Program-made: the position numbers and the translations under genes
From: an uncultured Nitrospira sp.
Lineage (GTDB): Bacteria; Nitrospirota; Nitrospiria; Nitrospirales; Nitrospiraceae
Length of the DNA stretch: 53,206 bases
Direction of reading: 5' to 3'
NCBI GenBank assembly: GCA_946479785.1
Contig: CAMLHQ010000014.1
Coordinates: 1 to 53,206, forward strand
Shown here: positions 32,842 through 41,215 of the stretch, piece by piece
Position numbering within the stretch: the stretch's first letter is position 1
How the letters are laid out: each line of letters begins with the position of its first letter
The notes under the pieces: model-generated
Told to the model about the DNA's origin: nothing
The model's input: only the letters and a program-made list of their open reading frames with translations
The model's database searches: none

Positions 32842-33228
32842 ATGGCGCTGAAAAAGGGCGATCTCATCGACGAGCGCAAGCGACATTCCGACTCCTGCGG
32901 ATTGGTGGTCAAAGTTATGGGGGGCGGAGAAGGATTCGAGAAGATCATCTGCTGCGATCACGAACTGACCGACGCCGACGTCGTCTCCGTGATAGGCGGT
33001 TCTAAGGGACGTAAGCGGGGTCAGTTGCCGGCGGCCATCGTGCTGGACGAAAAGAAGCTGTATCCCGATTCTTGCGGCCTGCGGGTCATGATTATGGACG
33101 GCGGCGCCGGCTTCAAAGAAATCCGATGCTGCGGCCATTCGCTAACAGTCAGTTCCAAGCGAGAATTGATGTACGACCAAATGAGAGGCTCGGACCCGCA
33201 ACAGAATGCGCCGGAAGGAAACGCGTAG
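32842..33228 (+). CDS. Tandem desulforedoxin-like Cys/His metal-site protein
   Basis: A 128-residue protein built from two copies of one short module. Copy one has C19, C37-C38 and H40; copy two has C78, C96-C97 and H99. Each copy reads roughly DSCGLxVxxMxGGxGFxxIxCCxHxL. The GG-G-CC layout resembles the iron site of desulforedoxin and the desulfoferrodoxin N-terminus, but the first Cys of the usual CxxC is replaced (SDSC, PDSC) and a His follows the CC pair. A Cys3His metal centre in each half is plausible. A lysine-rich linker (GSKGRKRG) joins the halves. The gene lies downstream of nagZ by 33 bases. Function unknown. Confidence 0.6.
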   Translation: MALKKGDLIDERKRHSDSCGLVVKVMGGGEGFEKIICCDHELTDADVVSVIGGSKGRKRGQLPAAIVLDEKKLYPDSCGLRVMIMDGGAGFKEIRCCGHSLTVSSKRELMYDQMRGSDPQQNAPEGNA

Positions 33229-33251
33229 TCCATCTCAACGGGAGGGCTCCC

Positions 33252-33728
33252 ATGCAGGATCGCAAGGAAGTCATGAAGCGTTGGTGCGGTGTGATGGAAT
33301 GGCTCGACCGGCTTGGCTATCTGACCGCCGGGTTCAGTCTGCTCGTGCTCGGGATGCTCATCTTTGCCCATGCCTGGTACGTGTTCATGACCAAAGCGGG
33401 CCAAGCGGGACTCCTGCCCTCTGGCCTGAGGCTCTTGAATGACGTGTTACTCGTGATCATTTTGCTCGAGCTGTTTCGAACAGTCATCCGGTTTCTGCAA
33501 ACGGAAGTGCTCGACTTGGAACCGTATCTGGCGGTCGGCATTATCGCCTGCACGAGGCGGGTGCTCACGGCCAGTGCGGAGCTGTCTCATCAGCCCAGCA
33601 TGACCGATACACAGTTCTATCAATACCTCATGGACGTAGGCTTGAACGTGGCCGTGATCATGGTCCTCGTCGTCGGTGTCTTCCTCATCCGCAAACGTCC
33701 GGCTCTATCCCCTGCGACGTCACCATAA
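33252..33728 (+). CDS. PsiE-family membrane protein
   Basis: A 158-residue integral membrane protein resembling the phosphate-starvation-inducible PsiE family. It has four predicted helices (about 23-43, 58-78, 91-110 and 127-148). The LLNDVLLVIILLELFRTVIRFL helix and the following acidic-aromatic loop DLEPYLAVGIIACTRRVL are the family hallmarks. No Pho regulation can be read from the upstream DNA. The ATG at 33252 is preceded by GGAGGG; a longer open frame overlapping the previous gene is not supported. Confidence 0.7.
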   Translation: MQDRKEVMKRWCGVMEWLDRLGYLTAGFSLLVLGMLIFAHAWYVFMTKAGQAGLLPSGLRLLNDVLLVIILLELFRTVIRFLQTEVLDLEPYLAVGIIACTRRVLTASAELSHQPSMTDTQFYQYLMDVGLNVAVIMVLVVGVFLIRKRPALSPATSP

Positions 33729-33838
33729 ACAGTAACAGTCAACCCAGCTTCGTGTTCTTCGCAGGATTGACTCACAGGGAGTAACCTCCTTGCCTCCCAT
33801 TCCCTGTTGTGGCATCATGCCCCTCCCTGGAGACCGGC

Positions 33839-34255
33839 ATGGCCAATTTGCTGGAATATGTAGGCTGCGTCCATATTTACCTCGGGCCCTACCGGGGGAA
33901 TCCCATCGCACTGTATCTGAAACGTTCTGACGCCAACTGCCAGATCGGTCCGAAAGTCTACCCTTGGAACAATGTGGTGGGAACCGGTGAGACGCCGAAC
34001 AAGGCCGCGGCGGACTTCGAAGAGAAATGGAAAACCAAAGGTCTGTCGGCCGATATGTATTCGGGCCCATCATGGGAAGGCGGGATTAAACCGGAGAAGC
34101 CTGCTCCTCCCAAGCCGCCTGCCGCTCCGAAGACTCCAGTCCCATCAGCTGTCACGGCACCAGACGGGCAACCAGCCGCTCCAGCGAAGCCATCATCAGC
34201 ACCAGCACAAGCTGCACCGACTCCCACAACCCAGTCCACCGGTGAATCCAGCTAG
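33839..34255 (+). CDS. Hypothetical protein with Pro/Ala-rich tail
   Basis: A 138-residue protein. The first 75 residues look folded (LLEYVGCVHIYLGPYRGNPIALYL, two cysteines, several Trp), and residues 80-138 are a low-complexity Pro/Ala/Lys/Ser tail. There is no signal peptide. I do not recognise the family. A GGAG ribosome binding site precedes the ATG at 33839; an in-frame GTG lies 10 codons earlier. It ends 12 bases before a convergent permease gene. Confidence 0.6.
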   Translation: MANLLEYVGCVHIYLGPYRGNPIALYLKRSDANCQIGPKVYPWNNVVGTGETPNKAAADFEEKWKTKGLSADMYSGPSWEGGIKPEKPAPPKPPAAPKTPVPSAVTAPDGQPAAPAKPSSAPAQAAPTPTTQSTGESS

Positions 34256-34267
34256 TTCGTTCTGATC

Positions 34268-35776
34268 TTATTGTTCGGAAGGAGCGGCGAAAGGAGGCTG
34301 GAGAGGTTCTCCTGCCAGCCTGCTGTGCTTAACCCCATATCCCAGATAGACGACGATTCCGATGATCGTCCAGACTCCGAATCTGATCCACGTCAGTTGC
34401 GGGAGCTGCCACATGAGTCCCAGGCACGCTAGGGTTCCCAAAAGGGGAACGATCGGCATGAACGGAAGACGAAACGGTCTTGGATGGTTCGGCTTGGTGT
34501 AACGCAGCACCATCACGCTGATGCACACCAACACGAAGGCGAAAAAGGTTCCGATGTTCGTCATGTCGGCCGCTTCGCCGATGGGAATGAGCGCCGCCAA
34601 CGTTGCAACGGCGACCCCCGTCAGAATCGTCGCGCGGTGCGGCGTGCCGAATCTGGGATGCACCATGGAAAGCCAGGATCCTAAGAGCCGATCTCGCGAC
34701 ATGGCGAAGAACACACGGATTTGGCCCAGCATCATGACGACCAGCACGCTGGTGATGCCGGCGACCGCGCCAATGGCGATGACCGCCGCTCCCCATTTAA
34801 ACCCCGCCATCCTGAGCGCTTCAGCCACCGGCGCGTGAATGTCGATCTGTGATGACGGGACCAATCCCGTGAGCACAGCTGCGACTGCAATGTAGAGAAT
34901 CGTGCAGAGGCTCAATGACGCGATAATGCCGATCGGTACGTCGCGCTTCGGATTTTTGGCTTCCTCGGCCGCCGTCGAGACCGCATCGAATCCAATGTAG
35001 GCGAAAAATACGATGGCCGCTGCAGCACCCACGCCTGCGAATCCTTGAGGCATGAAGGGAGACCAATTGTCCGGGTTCACTGACGTGCCGCCGATGGCGA
35101 GGAAAAACAGAATAACGGCGAGTTTGATGAGGACGACAACGCCGGTGGCCCGCGCGCTTTCCTTGATGCCGACCACCAGAATAATTGTGACGAGCAGCAC
35201 GATGATCGCGGCAGGGATATTGGCGATTCCCCCTTCCGCTCCGCCGGGCGGATGGGTCGCCCAATAGGGCAGTTCGAGCCCGGCGAGCTTGAGGAGATTA
35301 TTGAAGTAGCCGGACCAGCCTATCGCCACGGCGACACAGGCCACACCATATTCCAGGATCAAATTCCAACCGGTCAACCAAGCCAGCATCTCCCCCAGTG
35401 TGGCGTATGAAAAGGTATAGGCACTGCCTGCGACCGGGATCATCGCGGACATTTCGGCATAGCAGAGCGCGGCCAGCGCGCAAGTCAACCCTGACAGGAT
35501 GAACGAGAGTACGATGCCGGGGCCGGCCCCCGGACGATGGGCGTCGCCGACGATCGCGGTGCCGATTAAGACAAAAATGCCGGTGCCGATGATCGCGCCG
35601 ATACCGAGGCAGGTGAGATCCCAAGCCGTCAGGGTTTTCTTCAGCCGATGGGTGGGATGATCGGCGTCGGCAAGAATCTGCTCAATCGGTTTCGTGCGGA
35701 ACATGCGCCTGATCATGGAAGTGCCCGCAATGGCGGAGGGGATGACTGTCGAAGGGCCGACTGCCTCACGTTCCAT
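34268..35776 (-). CDS. APC-superfamily amino acid permease (CAT type)
   Basis: A 502-residue transporter with 12 or more predicted helices. The substrate-binding first helix LGIGAIIGTGIFVLIG, the YAEMSAMIPVAGSAYTFSYATLGE segment and the AYIGFDAVSTAAEEAKNPKRDVPIG motif are typical of the cationic amino acid transporter subgroup of the APC family. Substrate cannot be assigned. The frame opens at ATG 35776, close behind a TATACT box (35786-35791) that would leave almost no leader. The in-frame ATG at 35716 (MIRRMF) matches where homologues usually begin and is a serious alternative. It has no operon partner. Confidence 0.88.
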   Translation of the reverse strand: MEREAVGPSTVIPSAIAGTSMIRRMFRTKPIEQILADADHPTHRLKKTLTAWDLTCLGIGAIIGTGIFVLIGTAIVGDAHRPGAGPGIVLSFILSGLTCALAALCYAEMSAMIPVAGSAYTFSYATLGEMLAWLTGWNLILEYGVACVAVAIGWSGYFNNLLKLAGLELPYWATHPPGGAEGGIANIPAAIIVLLVTIILVVGIKESARATGVVVLIKLAVILFFLAIGGTSVNPDNWSPFMPQGFAGVGAAAAIVFFAYIGFDAVSTAAEEAKNPKRDVPIGIIASLSLCTILYIAVAAVLTGLVPSSQIDIHAPVAEALRMAGFKWGAAVIAIGAVAGITSVLVVMMLGQIRVFFAMSRDRLLGSWLSMVHPRFGTPHRATILTGVAVATLAALIPIGEAADMTNIGTFFAFVLVCISVMVLRYTKPNHPRPFRLPFMPIVPLLGTLACLGLMWQLPQLTWIRFGVWTIIGIVVYLGYGVKHSRLAGEPLQPPFAAPSEQ

Positions 35777-35841
35777 ATCCCATCAAGTATAGCAGCCCCC
35801 GGGGCCTGCCCTAGCTGAGGATTAAGGCCCGGCATCGTGTG

Positions 35842-36579
35842 TCAGGCGGAGTGGCGCGCGGCACGGAGAAAAGCCTCAAACAACTGTCGATGCAGGCGAT
35901 GCCGCTCAAATAGAAACTCGGGATGCCATTGGATACCGAGGAAGAATCGTTGTTCGGGTGACTCAATGGCCTCGATGATGCCGTCCGGTGCCACCGCGCT
36001 GGCGATCAACGACGGGGCGATGTCCTTGACCGATTGATGATGCGAGCTGTTCACGCGCATGGTGACGGTCTTCACGATTCGTCGTAGCAAGCTTCGTGAA
36101 GCGATCGTGACGGCGTGGCTGAGCTTCGTGGCAGGAGTCGGTTGCCGGTGTTGAAGCGTTTTTGATCGCTGCGAAGAAATATCTTGATAGAGGGTGCCGC
36201 CGAAGGCGACGTTCATGGCCTGCATGCCTCCGCAGATTCCCAAGACCGGCAGGTCGGCAGCCCTGGCCAATTGGGCCATCTCCAGTTCGAACGTCGCCCG
36301 CCGTTGGCTCATCACACGGAACTTGTATCGTTGCCGTTCGCCATACAATTCGGGAGCCAGGTCGGGACCGCTCCCGGTGAGCAAGAGGCCGTCGATGTGA
36401 GCGAGCAGGCGTCGCCTGGCGCCAAGAGCTGCGACAAGCGGGAGGACAACGGGGATGCCGCCGAGGTCTTCGATGGCGCGCACGTATCGGGCGCGCAGGA
36501 AGTAAGTGGGCTCGCGCCCACCCCATTCTTTTCGGTCACCGGCGTTGAAATCTGGTGTCACGCCGATGAACGGTTTCAT
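35842..36579 (-). CDS. Gamma-glutamyl-gamma-aminobutyrate hydrolase-like peptidase (C26)
   Basis: A 245-residue class-I glutamine amidotransferase-like hydrolase of the PuuD group. The N-terminal start KPFIGVTPDF, the DGLLLTGSGPDLAPELYGE loop, the nucleophile elbow GICGGMQ with C116, and the His-Glu pair H219 and E221 in QWHPEF complete the catalytic triad. Such enzymes split gamma-glutamyl amides from polyamine or amine breakdown. No puu genes adjoin it. It begins 3 bases after the exported protein gene upstream (36583-37026) and may be co-transcribed with it. Confidence 0.88.
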   Translation of the reverse strand: MKPFIGVTPDFNAGDRKEWGGREPTYFLRARYVRAIEDLGGIPVVLPLVAALGARRRLLAHIDGLLLTGSGPDLAPELYGERQRYKFRVMSQRRATFELEMAQLARAADLPVLGICGGMQAMNVAFGGTLYQDISSQRSKTLQHRQPTPATKLSHAVTIASRSLLRRIVKTVTMRVNSSHHQSVKDIAPSLIASAVAPDGIIEAIESPEQRFFLGIQWHPEFLFERHRLHRQLFEAFLRAARHSA

Positions 36580-36582
36580 TGT

Positions 36583-37026
36583 TCAGCGAACAGGCTCCAC
36601 CTCAGGAGCAGAAGCCTGGGCAGGGACATCCGGTTCCGCGACGCCGAGGAAACGGATGGGCCTGTCTCCTCGCAGGTGATCGGGCGTAATGATGTAGGTG
36701 CCATACAGACTCGTGGTCCAGATGCTTTTCGCAGCGTTCTCGTTCCCGCCGGAAAACGCGTAGGCGAGACCTCCGACGATGCCTCCGCCGATGGCAAAGG
36801 CCGCTTTCAGCGGAAGGTAAAGCAATGTCGACAGACCGGCCGCAGCGCCCATGCTGGCGCTCGATGCGTTGCCGCCTTCCGCGCTGTCGCTGGATGGGGC
36901 CGGCACAGGCTCCTGGCTCCAAGCCGACGGCACCATGGTGACCGTGCAGAGAGCGAGGACAAGGATGATCGCGACCATGCGAGAGGTGGCCGCAGCACTC
37001 GTGGACAAGAACAGGTTTGATTTCAC
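36583..37026 (-). CDS. Exported hypothetical protein with glycine zipper
   Basis: A 147-residue protein with an N-terminal signal or anchor (about 17-36, ending PSAWSQ). A second hydrophobic, glycine-rich stretch (about 60-90, AFAIGGGIVGGLAYAFSGG) could insert into a membrane as a glycine zipper. The last 45 residues include a conserved-looking TTSLYGTYIITPDHLRGDRPIRFLG. I do not recognise a family. The start is chosen at the GTG at 37026, five bases after a full AAGGAGG site, rather than the more distal ATG. The amidohydrolase gene follows 3 bases on. Confidence 0.65.
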   Translation of the reverse strand: MKSNLFLSTSAAATSRMVAIILVLALCTVTMVPSAWSQEPVPAPSSDSAEGGNASSASMGAAAGLSTLLYLPLKAAFAIGGGIVGGLAYAFSGGNENAAKSIWTTSLYGTYIITPDHLRGDRPIRFLGVAEPDVPAQASAPEVEPVR

Positions 37027-37168
37027 GGAGGATCCTCCTTCCTCAAACAGAGTGAGCTGAGCTGCATCGGCTGTAACCAGAGCGCTCACTCACGATTCAC
37101 GGTGATGTGGGGTTATAGCAAATTCGACTCCGCTTGCAAACCCCCTACCACGACCAGGTTCGTCGGAC

Positions 37169-37639
37169 TCATGACGTCGCATCGTTTGGTAGAAGATCTA
37201 GTTCTGCGGCCACATATGATGTTACGAAGTCTCGTTTCGTCGTGGCGACCCCGTTCAATTCCGTCACGAATGTGTCGGCGGTGAGACATTGGTTCTCCTG
37301 ATTGATGCCGGATTGCAACAACAGGTCCAGCTTGCACCATGAGAGGGCTTGGACGAACAGTTCTTGTGCGCGGTCGTGATACGAGGGGCGCTCATCCGCT
37401 GAAATTGTCGCCAGGGCCTCGTGAAGCCATTGCGGGAACCCGATCGCGGAGCCGATACTGTCGATCTGAGCTTGAGTGAGTTCCACCGCCACCTGGACCC
37501 CGCCTTTCCAACTGCGCTTCTTGACGTTGAACACAGTGGAATGAGTGAAGGGTTTTTCCTCCACCGGCTGGGGACCGACAAACAGGGTCACGCGAAACTG
37601 CGACGAGTCAGACAGAGACTCTACTGACATGGCGTGCAT
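37169..37639 (-). CDS. Hypothetical cytosolic protein
   Basis: A 156-residue soluble protein with no signal or membrane segment. Features include TLFVGPQPVEEKPFTHSTVFNVKKRSWKGG near the N-terminus and an acidic helical C-terminal half with a Cys-containing NQCLTADTF segment. No family is recognised. It is divergent from the M24 peptidase gene, with about 60 bases between the starts, so 37640-37700 should contain both promoters. An in-frame ATG three codons downstream is an alternative start. Confidence 0.55.
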   Translation of the reverse strand: MHAMSVESLSDSSQFRVTLFVGPQPVEEKPFTHSTVFNVKKRSWKGGVQVAVELTQAQIDSIGSAIGFPQWLHEALATISADERPSYHDRAQELFVQALSWCKLDLLLQSGINQENQCLTADTFVTELNGVATTKRDFVTSYVAAELDLLPNDATS

Positions 37640-37701
37640 TCTATCACGTCGATCAGTCTGAAGCCCGTCCTTCGTTGACGCCTGCGCAACGCGACGATAA
37701 G

Positions 37702-38913
37702 ATGCTTTCCATCATGACTACCGTGCATCAGGAGCGAGTCACGGCCATCCAGCGGGCGCTTCGCGAAGACGGTTCAGTCGACGGCTGGCTCTTCTACGAT
37801 TTTCGGGGCAGTGATCCGCTCGGCTATCGTGTGCTGCTCCTTGATCCGGCCATGCATGTGACCAGGCGCTGGTACTACTGGATCCCTTCCGAGGGAGCGC
37901 CTCGAAAACTGCTCCATCGGATTGAGCCTCATGTGTTAGATCACCTGCCTGGCCAGACAGATCAGTACGTATCTTGGGAACAGCAACGGCACCTCCTCGC
38001 CCGCCTGTTGAACGGAAATCGTCGAATCGCCATGCAGTATTCTCCGTTGAATGCCGTGCCCTATGTTTCTCGCGTCGATGCCGGCACGATCGAATTGGTC
38101 AGAAGCTTTGGAGTAGAGGTGGTCAGCTCCGCGGATCTGATTCAAATGTTCGAAGCGCGCTGGACCGACCGCCAGCTGGAGTCGCATCAGTATGCAGCAG
38201 CAGCGCTCAGGCGCATCGTGGACGAGGCTTTCGGCCACGTGCAAGATGCGGTAATGAAGGGAAGCGGGCTTACGGAGTACGGGTTGCAGCAGTTCATTCT
38301 CTCGCGCATCGGCGAAGCCGGGATGATTACGTCCAGCGCGCCTATCGCTGCGGTGAACGACCATAGTGCGGATCCCCATTATGGGCCCGCGCAGACTGGA
38401 TCAGCCAAAATTAAGCGGGACGATCTGGTGCTGATCGATCTGTGGGCAAAACAGGCAGATGCTGGCTCCGTCTACGCCGACATCACCTGGACTGCCTACG
38501 CCGGCTCGACGGTGCCTGAGAAACATCGCACGGTTTTCGAAGTCGTCCGACAGGGCCGCGACGCCGCCCTGGAGTTCGTCCGTGCGCAAGTACGGGCCGG
38601 ACATCGTCCATTCGGCTATGAGGTCGACGCGGCTTGTCGCAGAGTGATCGAAAAAGCCGGCTTTGGCGAGCAGTTCGTCCATCGCACGGGACACTCGATC
38701 GGTGAAGAAGTCCACGGCAATGGAGCCAACATTGACGGCCTTGAAACACAGGACACACGACGCCTGATGCCGCGCACCTGTTTTTCCATAGAGCCGGGTG
38801 TGTATCTGCCCGGCGAGTTCGGCATCAGAAGCGAGTTGGATGTATTTCTCACGGATGGCGACGCGCTCGTTTTTGGGATGCCGCTACAACGCGAACTTTC
38901 TCCTCTTCTGTAA
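37702..38913 (+). CDS. M24-family Xaa-Pro aminopeptidase-like protein
   Basis: A protein of about 403 residues with the pita-bread metallopeptidase fold. The N-terminal half (to about 150) is the creatinase-type domain. The five metal ligands are visible in order: Asp in LVLIDLWA, Asp in YADITWTAY, His in HRTGHSIGEEVHG, Glu in FSIEPGVYLPG and Glu in IRSELDVFLT. They predict an active di-metal peptidase acting on Xaa-Pro peptides. The open frame begins with TTG at 37675; the ATGs at 37702 and 37714 are more likely starts, none with a strong ribosome binding site. tatA follows on the same strand. Confidence 0.88.
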   Translation: MLSIMTTVHQERVTAIQRALREDGSVDGWLFYDFRGSDPLGYRVLLLDPAMHVTRRWYYWIPSEGAPRKLLHRIEPHVLDHLPGQTDQYVSWEQQRHLLARLLNGNRRIAMQYSPLNAVPYVSRVDAGTIELVRSFGVEVVSSADLIQMFEARWTDRQLESHQYAAAALRRIVDEAFGHVQDAVMKGSGLTEYGLQQFILSRIGEAGMITSSAPIAAVNDHSADPHYGPAQTGSAKIKRDDLVLIDLWAKQADAGSVYADITWTAYAGSTVPEKHRTVFEVVRQGRDAALEFVRAQVRAGHRPFGYEVDAACRRVIEKAGFGEQFVHRTGHSIGEEVHGNGANIDGLETQDTRRLMPRTCFSIEPGVYLPGEFGIRSELDVFLTDGDALVFGMPLQRELSPLL

Positions 38914-38935
38914 TCCTTCCGGCCCCTCCGGTTCC

Positions 38936-38963
38936 TTGACAGTGGCGGGGACTCGCCTATAGA
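38936..38963 (+). promoter_or_regulatory. Sigma-70 promoter for tatA
   Basis: TTGACA at 38936-38941 is a perfect -35 box and TATAGA at 38958-38963 a good -10 box, with a 16-base spacer. It lies about 70 bases before the tatA ATG and just after the M24 peptidase stop. Confidence 0.6.
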
Positions 38964-39032
38964 GTGAATGCTGGTCTTCACGGGCTTGAGAGGGCTCGAT
39001 GGCCCTTTGACCACGGGAAAAGGAATCAAACC

Positions 39033-39863
39033 ATGTTTGGGACGATGGGGATTTCAGAGCTGATCATCATTTTGGTCATCGTGCTCATCATCTTCGGCGC
39101 GGGCAAACTTCCGCAAATCGGAGAAGGTGTCGGCAAGGCTCTGAAAGGATTCAAAAAAGAAGTCCACGACATTCCTCAGCCTGATGCCGCCCAGCCAGAA
39201 GTTATTCAACCACCGGCACCGGCGCAAGTACAGGCCCCGGTGCAGCAGGTACAGGCTTCGGAACAGCGGCCCCAGGTGCCTCCTGCGGTTGCTCCCTCCC
39301 CTGCCGTCGCTGCCCCCAAACCCTCGGCTCCTTATACACCCGGTCCGGAGCTGACGCCTGGGACGACAGCTGCCTCAATGTACAACATGGGACCCCAACC
39401 CCCCCAGTCGGCACGGCCCAAAATTGCAACGCCGCAATCGGCGTCGGCCGGTCAGGCACCTCCAACGATGGAAGAGCGCGCTGCCGCTCCGACGCCCATG
39501 ACGCGAGGACAATATCCTCCTCTCCCCGCCAACGCTCAACCAAAGCCTCAAACCAAACGCCCGTCAGCGGTTGTGAACAAAGACGCCGTGGCCCGCGTGC
39601 AGGCACAGCAAGCAGCGTTAAAGGCCAAGGCTTCGCACCCAGCGGGCGGGGTTTCGCCCGCTGACATGCAGAGCCTGGGCGAAGGGCTCGGTGATGCGCT
39701 GCGCACGTTCAAGCAAGCCGTGGCGGACGTGCGGAATTCTGTCGATCCTGAAATGCGGACGATCCAAGCCGAAATGGATGCGGCACAAAAGGAGATTCAG
39801 CAGTCCATTGAGGCGGCGAAGGAACTGCCCGCAGCACAGGAAGAGCCGCAGAAGCCGGCCTAA
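39033..39863 (+). CDS. tatA: Sec-independent translocase TatA/TatE-type protein with long extension
   Basis: A 276-residue protein whose first 47 residues are a canonical TatA: membrane helix 6-22, hinge FGAGKLPQ, then the amphipathic helix with IGEGVGKALKGFKKE. The family is usually 60-90 residues long. Here a Pro/Ala/Gln-rich, disordered linker (about 48-210) follows, and then a segment LGEGLGDALRTFKQAVADV (215-233) that copies the amphipathic helix, ending in an acidic-basic helical coil. TatA pores export folded Tat substrates, and this window has one such substrate, at 48590. No tatB or tatC gene adjoins. AAAAGGAA precedes the ATG. Confidence 0.85.
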   Translation: MFGTMGISELIIILVIVLIIFGAGKLPQIGEGVGKALKGFKKEVHDIPQPDAAQPEVIQPPAPAQVQAPVQQVQASEQRPQVPPAVAPSPAVAAPKPSAPYTPGPELTPGTTAASMYNMGPQPPQSARPKIATPQSASAGQAPPTMEERAAAPTPMTRGQYPPLPANAQPKPQTKRPSAVVNKDAVARVQAQQAALKAKASHPAGGVSPADMQSLGEGLGDALRTFKQAVADVRNSVDPEMRTIQAEMDAAQKEIQQSIEAAKELPAAQEEPQKPA

Positions 39864-39865
39864 CG

Positions 39866-40672
39866 GTGCGCTGCAGTTTTGGCCAATCGCGACCTTTCGA
39901 TGCTTTATACTTCCGGCTTTCCGGTCTCGCTGCTCTGTTTTCCTTTTCTCTCTTGCTAATTGGTTGTCTTCAGGAAGCGCCTGCGCCTTCTGCTGGGCAC
40001 ACAGCGGCGCTCCTCGTATCATTGCTGCACGATGAGAGTTTTGAGGTGAGACGGACTGTTGCGGAGTCGCTGGGAAAAATCGGCGACCAGTCGGCGGTCG
40101 CTTCTCTCTTGCCGCTCTTGACTGATCCCGTTCCTGTCGTGCGGGCAGCTGCTGCGCAGGCGTTGGGTCGGATGGGTGCAGCTTCGGACGAGGCAGTCGT
40201 CGCCGGACTGTCCCGTTCACTTGAAGATCCAGCCGATGCCGTAAAGCTGGCCGCAGCGATGGCCATTGGAGAAATCGAACCCTCGTCTCGTCTACTCAAA
40301 CCAGTAGTGAACCTCGTGCATGCTTCGGATGTGCATGTCAGACGGGCCGCCATTCGCGCCCTGCTCGAAGTCGATACAAGTCTCTGGACGCCGCTACTCC
40401 TGCCGGCGTTAGAAGATCCTGATACAGAGGTCCGGCAGGCTGCAGTAGCGGTGTTGGGAGAGTCAGGCAGCTCTCACGTGAGAACCGAAATACAGAAGCG
40501 GTTCGTACAGGATCAGTCCCCTGCAGTGCGTGCGGAAGCTGCCTATCACATGGCGGAGGTGGGCGGTTCAGAAACCCGGTCGGTGCTTCAAAGCGCGTTC
40601 GAGAAGGATCCGGACAGAGGGGTCAGGCGCTGGATCGAGGCAGAACTTAACTCGTTACGCGGGAGCGATTAA
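39866..40672 (+). CDS. HEAT-repeat lipoprotein
   Basis: A 268-residue protein. A lipobox LLIGC (near residue 34) with a preceding hydrophobic stretch predicts a lipoprotein. Residues about 45-262 consist of six or seven HEAT-like repeats (LLHDESFEVRRTVAESLGKIGD, LLTDPVPVVRAAAAQALGRMGA and so on) that stack into a solenoid for protein binding. It starts with GTG two bases after tatA, so it is probably translated with it; a role linked to Tat export or quality control is only suggested by position. Its end overlaps the convergent PilZ gene by 26 bases. Confidence 0.78.
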   Translation: MRCSFGQSRPFDALYFRLSGLAALFSFSLLLIGCLQEAPAPSAGHTAALLVSLLHDESFEVRRTVAESLGKIGDQSAVASLLPLLTDPVPVVRAAAAQALGRMGAASDEAVVAGLSRSLEDPADAVKLAAAMAIGEIEPSSRLLKPVVNLVHASDVHVRRAAIRALLEVDTSLWTPLLLPALEDPDTEVRQAAVAVLGESGSSHVRTEIQKRFVQDQSPAVRAEAAYHMAEVGGSETRSVLQSAFEKDPDRGVRRWIEAELNSLRGSD

Positions 40673-41165
40673 GCGCGGCGACGAGTTCGACAAGCTCGCT
40701 ACGGGACTTGTCATCGATATCGAGGAATTGGACTCCCATACCGGGAAACAATAGGAAGCGTTCCGGCTTGTTGCGGGTCCAGGCCACCTTGGCTTTTGCC
40801 TTGTGTTTTTCCCAGGGGCGATCTGGTAGGGCGAATTCCACCGTGAGTTCCGTGCCGGGAGCCAAGGGCTGACTGCTTTCGATGAACAGTCCACCGCCGC
40901 CGATGCCGCCCGTTAAACTGTCGAACTGTTTCCCTTCCGGTGTCGTGTATTTAACCTTGACAGCCAGCGGTGCGCGCGCATGCGCGCGTGCATGCGCGAA
41001 TCGGACGTCGTCGTCGCTGGCGATGATGCGCTCGATAATGTCTTTCCAGGATATGGCACCGAGCAATGCTCCGTTTGAGCCATAGAGGCTGATTACCTCG
41101 TGGTTCGTATCGATCTCGAGAGTTTTCCCCTCATGTCCTGGCGTCGAGGTGACTGAAAAGTTCAT
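40647..41165 (-). CDS. PilZ-domain protein (second paralogue)
   Basis: A 172-residue protein. Residues 1-55 form a small beta-rich N-terminal domain (KTLEIDTNHEVISLYGSNGALLG) found also in the neighbour at 41216-41737. Residues about 65-165 are a PilZ domain of the Myxococcus-paralogue style: GGIGGGGLFIESSQPLAPGT and FPGMGVQFLDI. The usual RxxxR and D/NxSxxG c-di-GMP contacts are altered, with GGIGGGG lacking the Ser. A run of Ala-His-Ala-Arg repeats (about 56-66) is encoded by alternating purine-pyrimidine DNA at 40970-40998. Nucleotide binding is therefore uncertain. Confidence 0.82.
   Translation of the reverse strand: MNFSVTSTPGHEGKTLEIDTNHEVISLYGSNGALLGAISWKDIIERIIASDDDVRFAHARAHARAPLAVKVKYTTPEGKQFDSLTGGIGGGGLFIESSQPLAPGTELTVEFALPDRPWEKHKAKAKVAWTRNKPERFLLFPGMGVQFLDIDDKSRSELVELVAALNRSRVTS
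40970..40998. repeat. Alternating purine-pyrimidine run inside a PilZ gene
   Basis: Twenty-nine bases alternate purine and pyrimidine without a break, mostly as GC dinucleotides with a few TG and CA steps. Such tracts can adopt the Z-DNA form. In the protein they give a short AHARAHARA insertion that the sister PilZ gene lacks. Confidence 0.6.
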
Positions 41166-41215
41166 GCTGGCTCACTCGGAGAACGGTGCGGTGCAATGTC
41201 CTATCTTCGTCCTGT

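Noticed and set aside
40950..41010. CRISPR-like or simple-repeat array
   Set aside because: The GC-rich tract is a single alternating run inside a PilZ gene, without spaced repeats.
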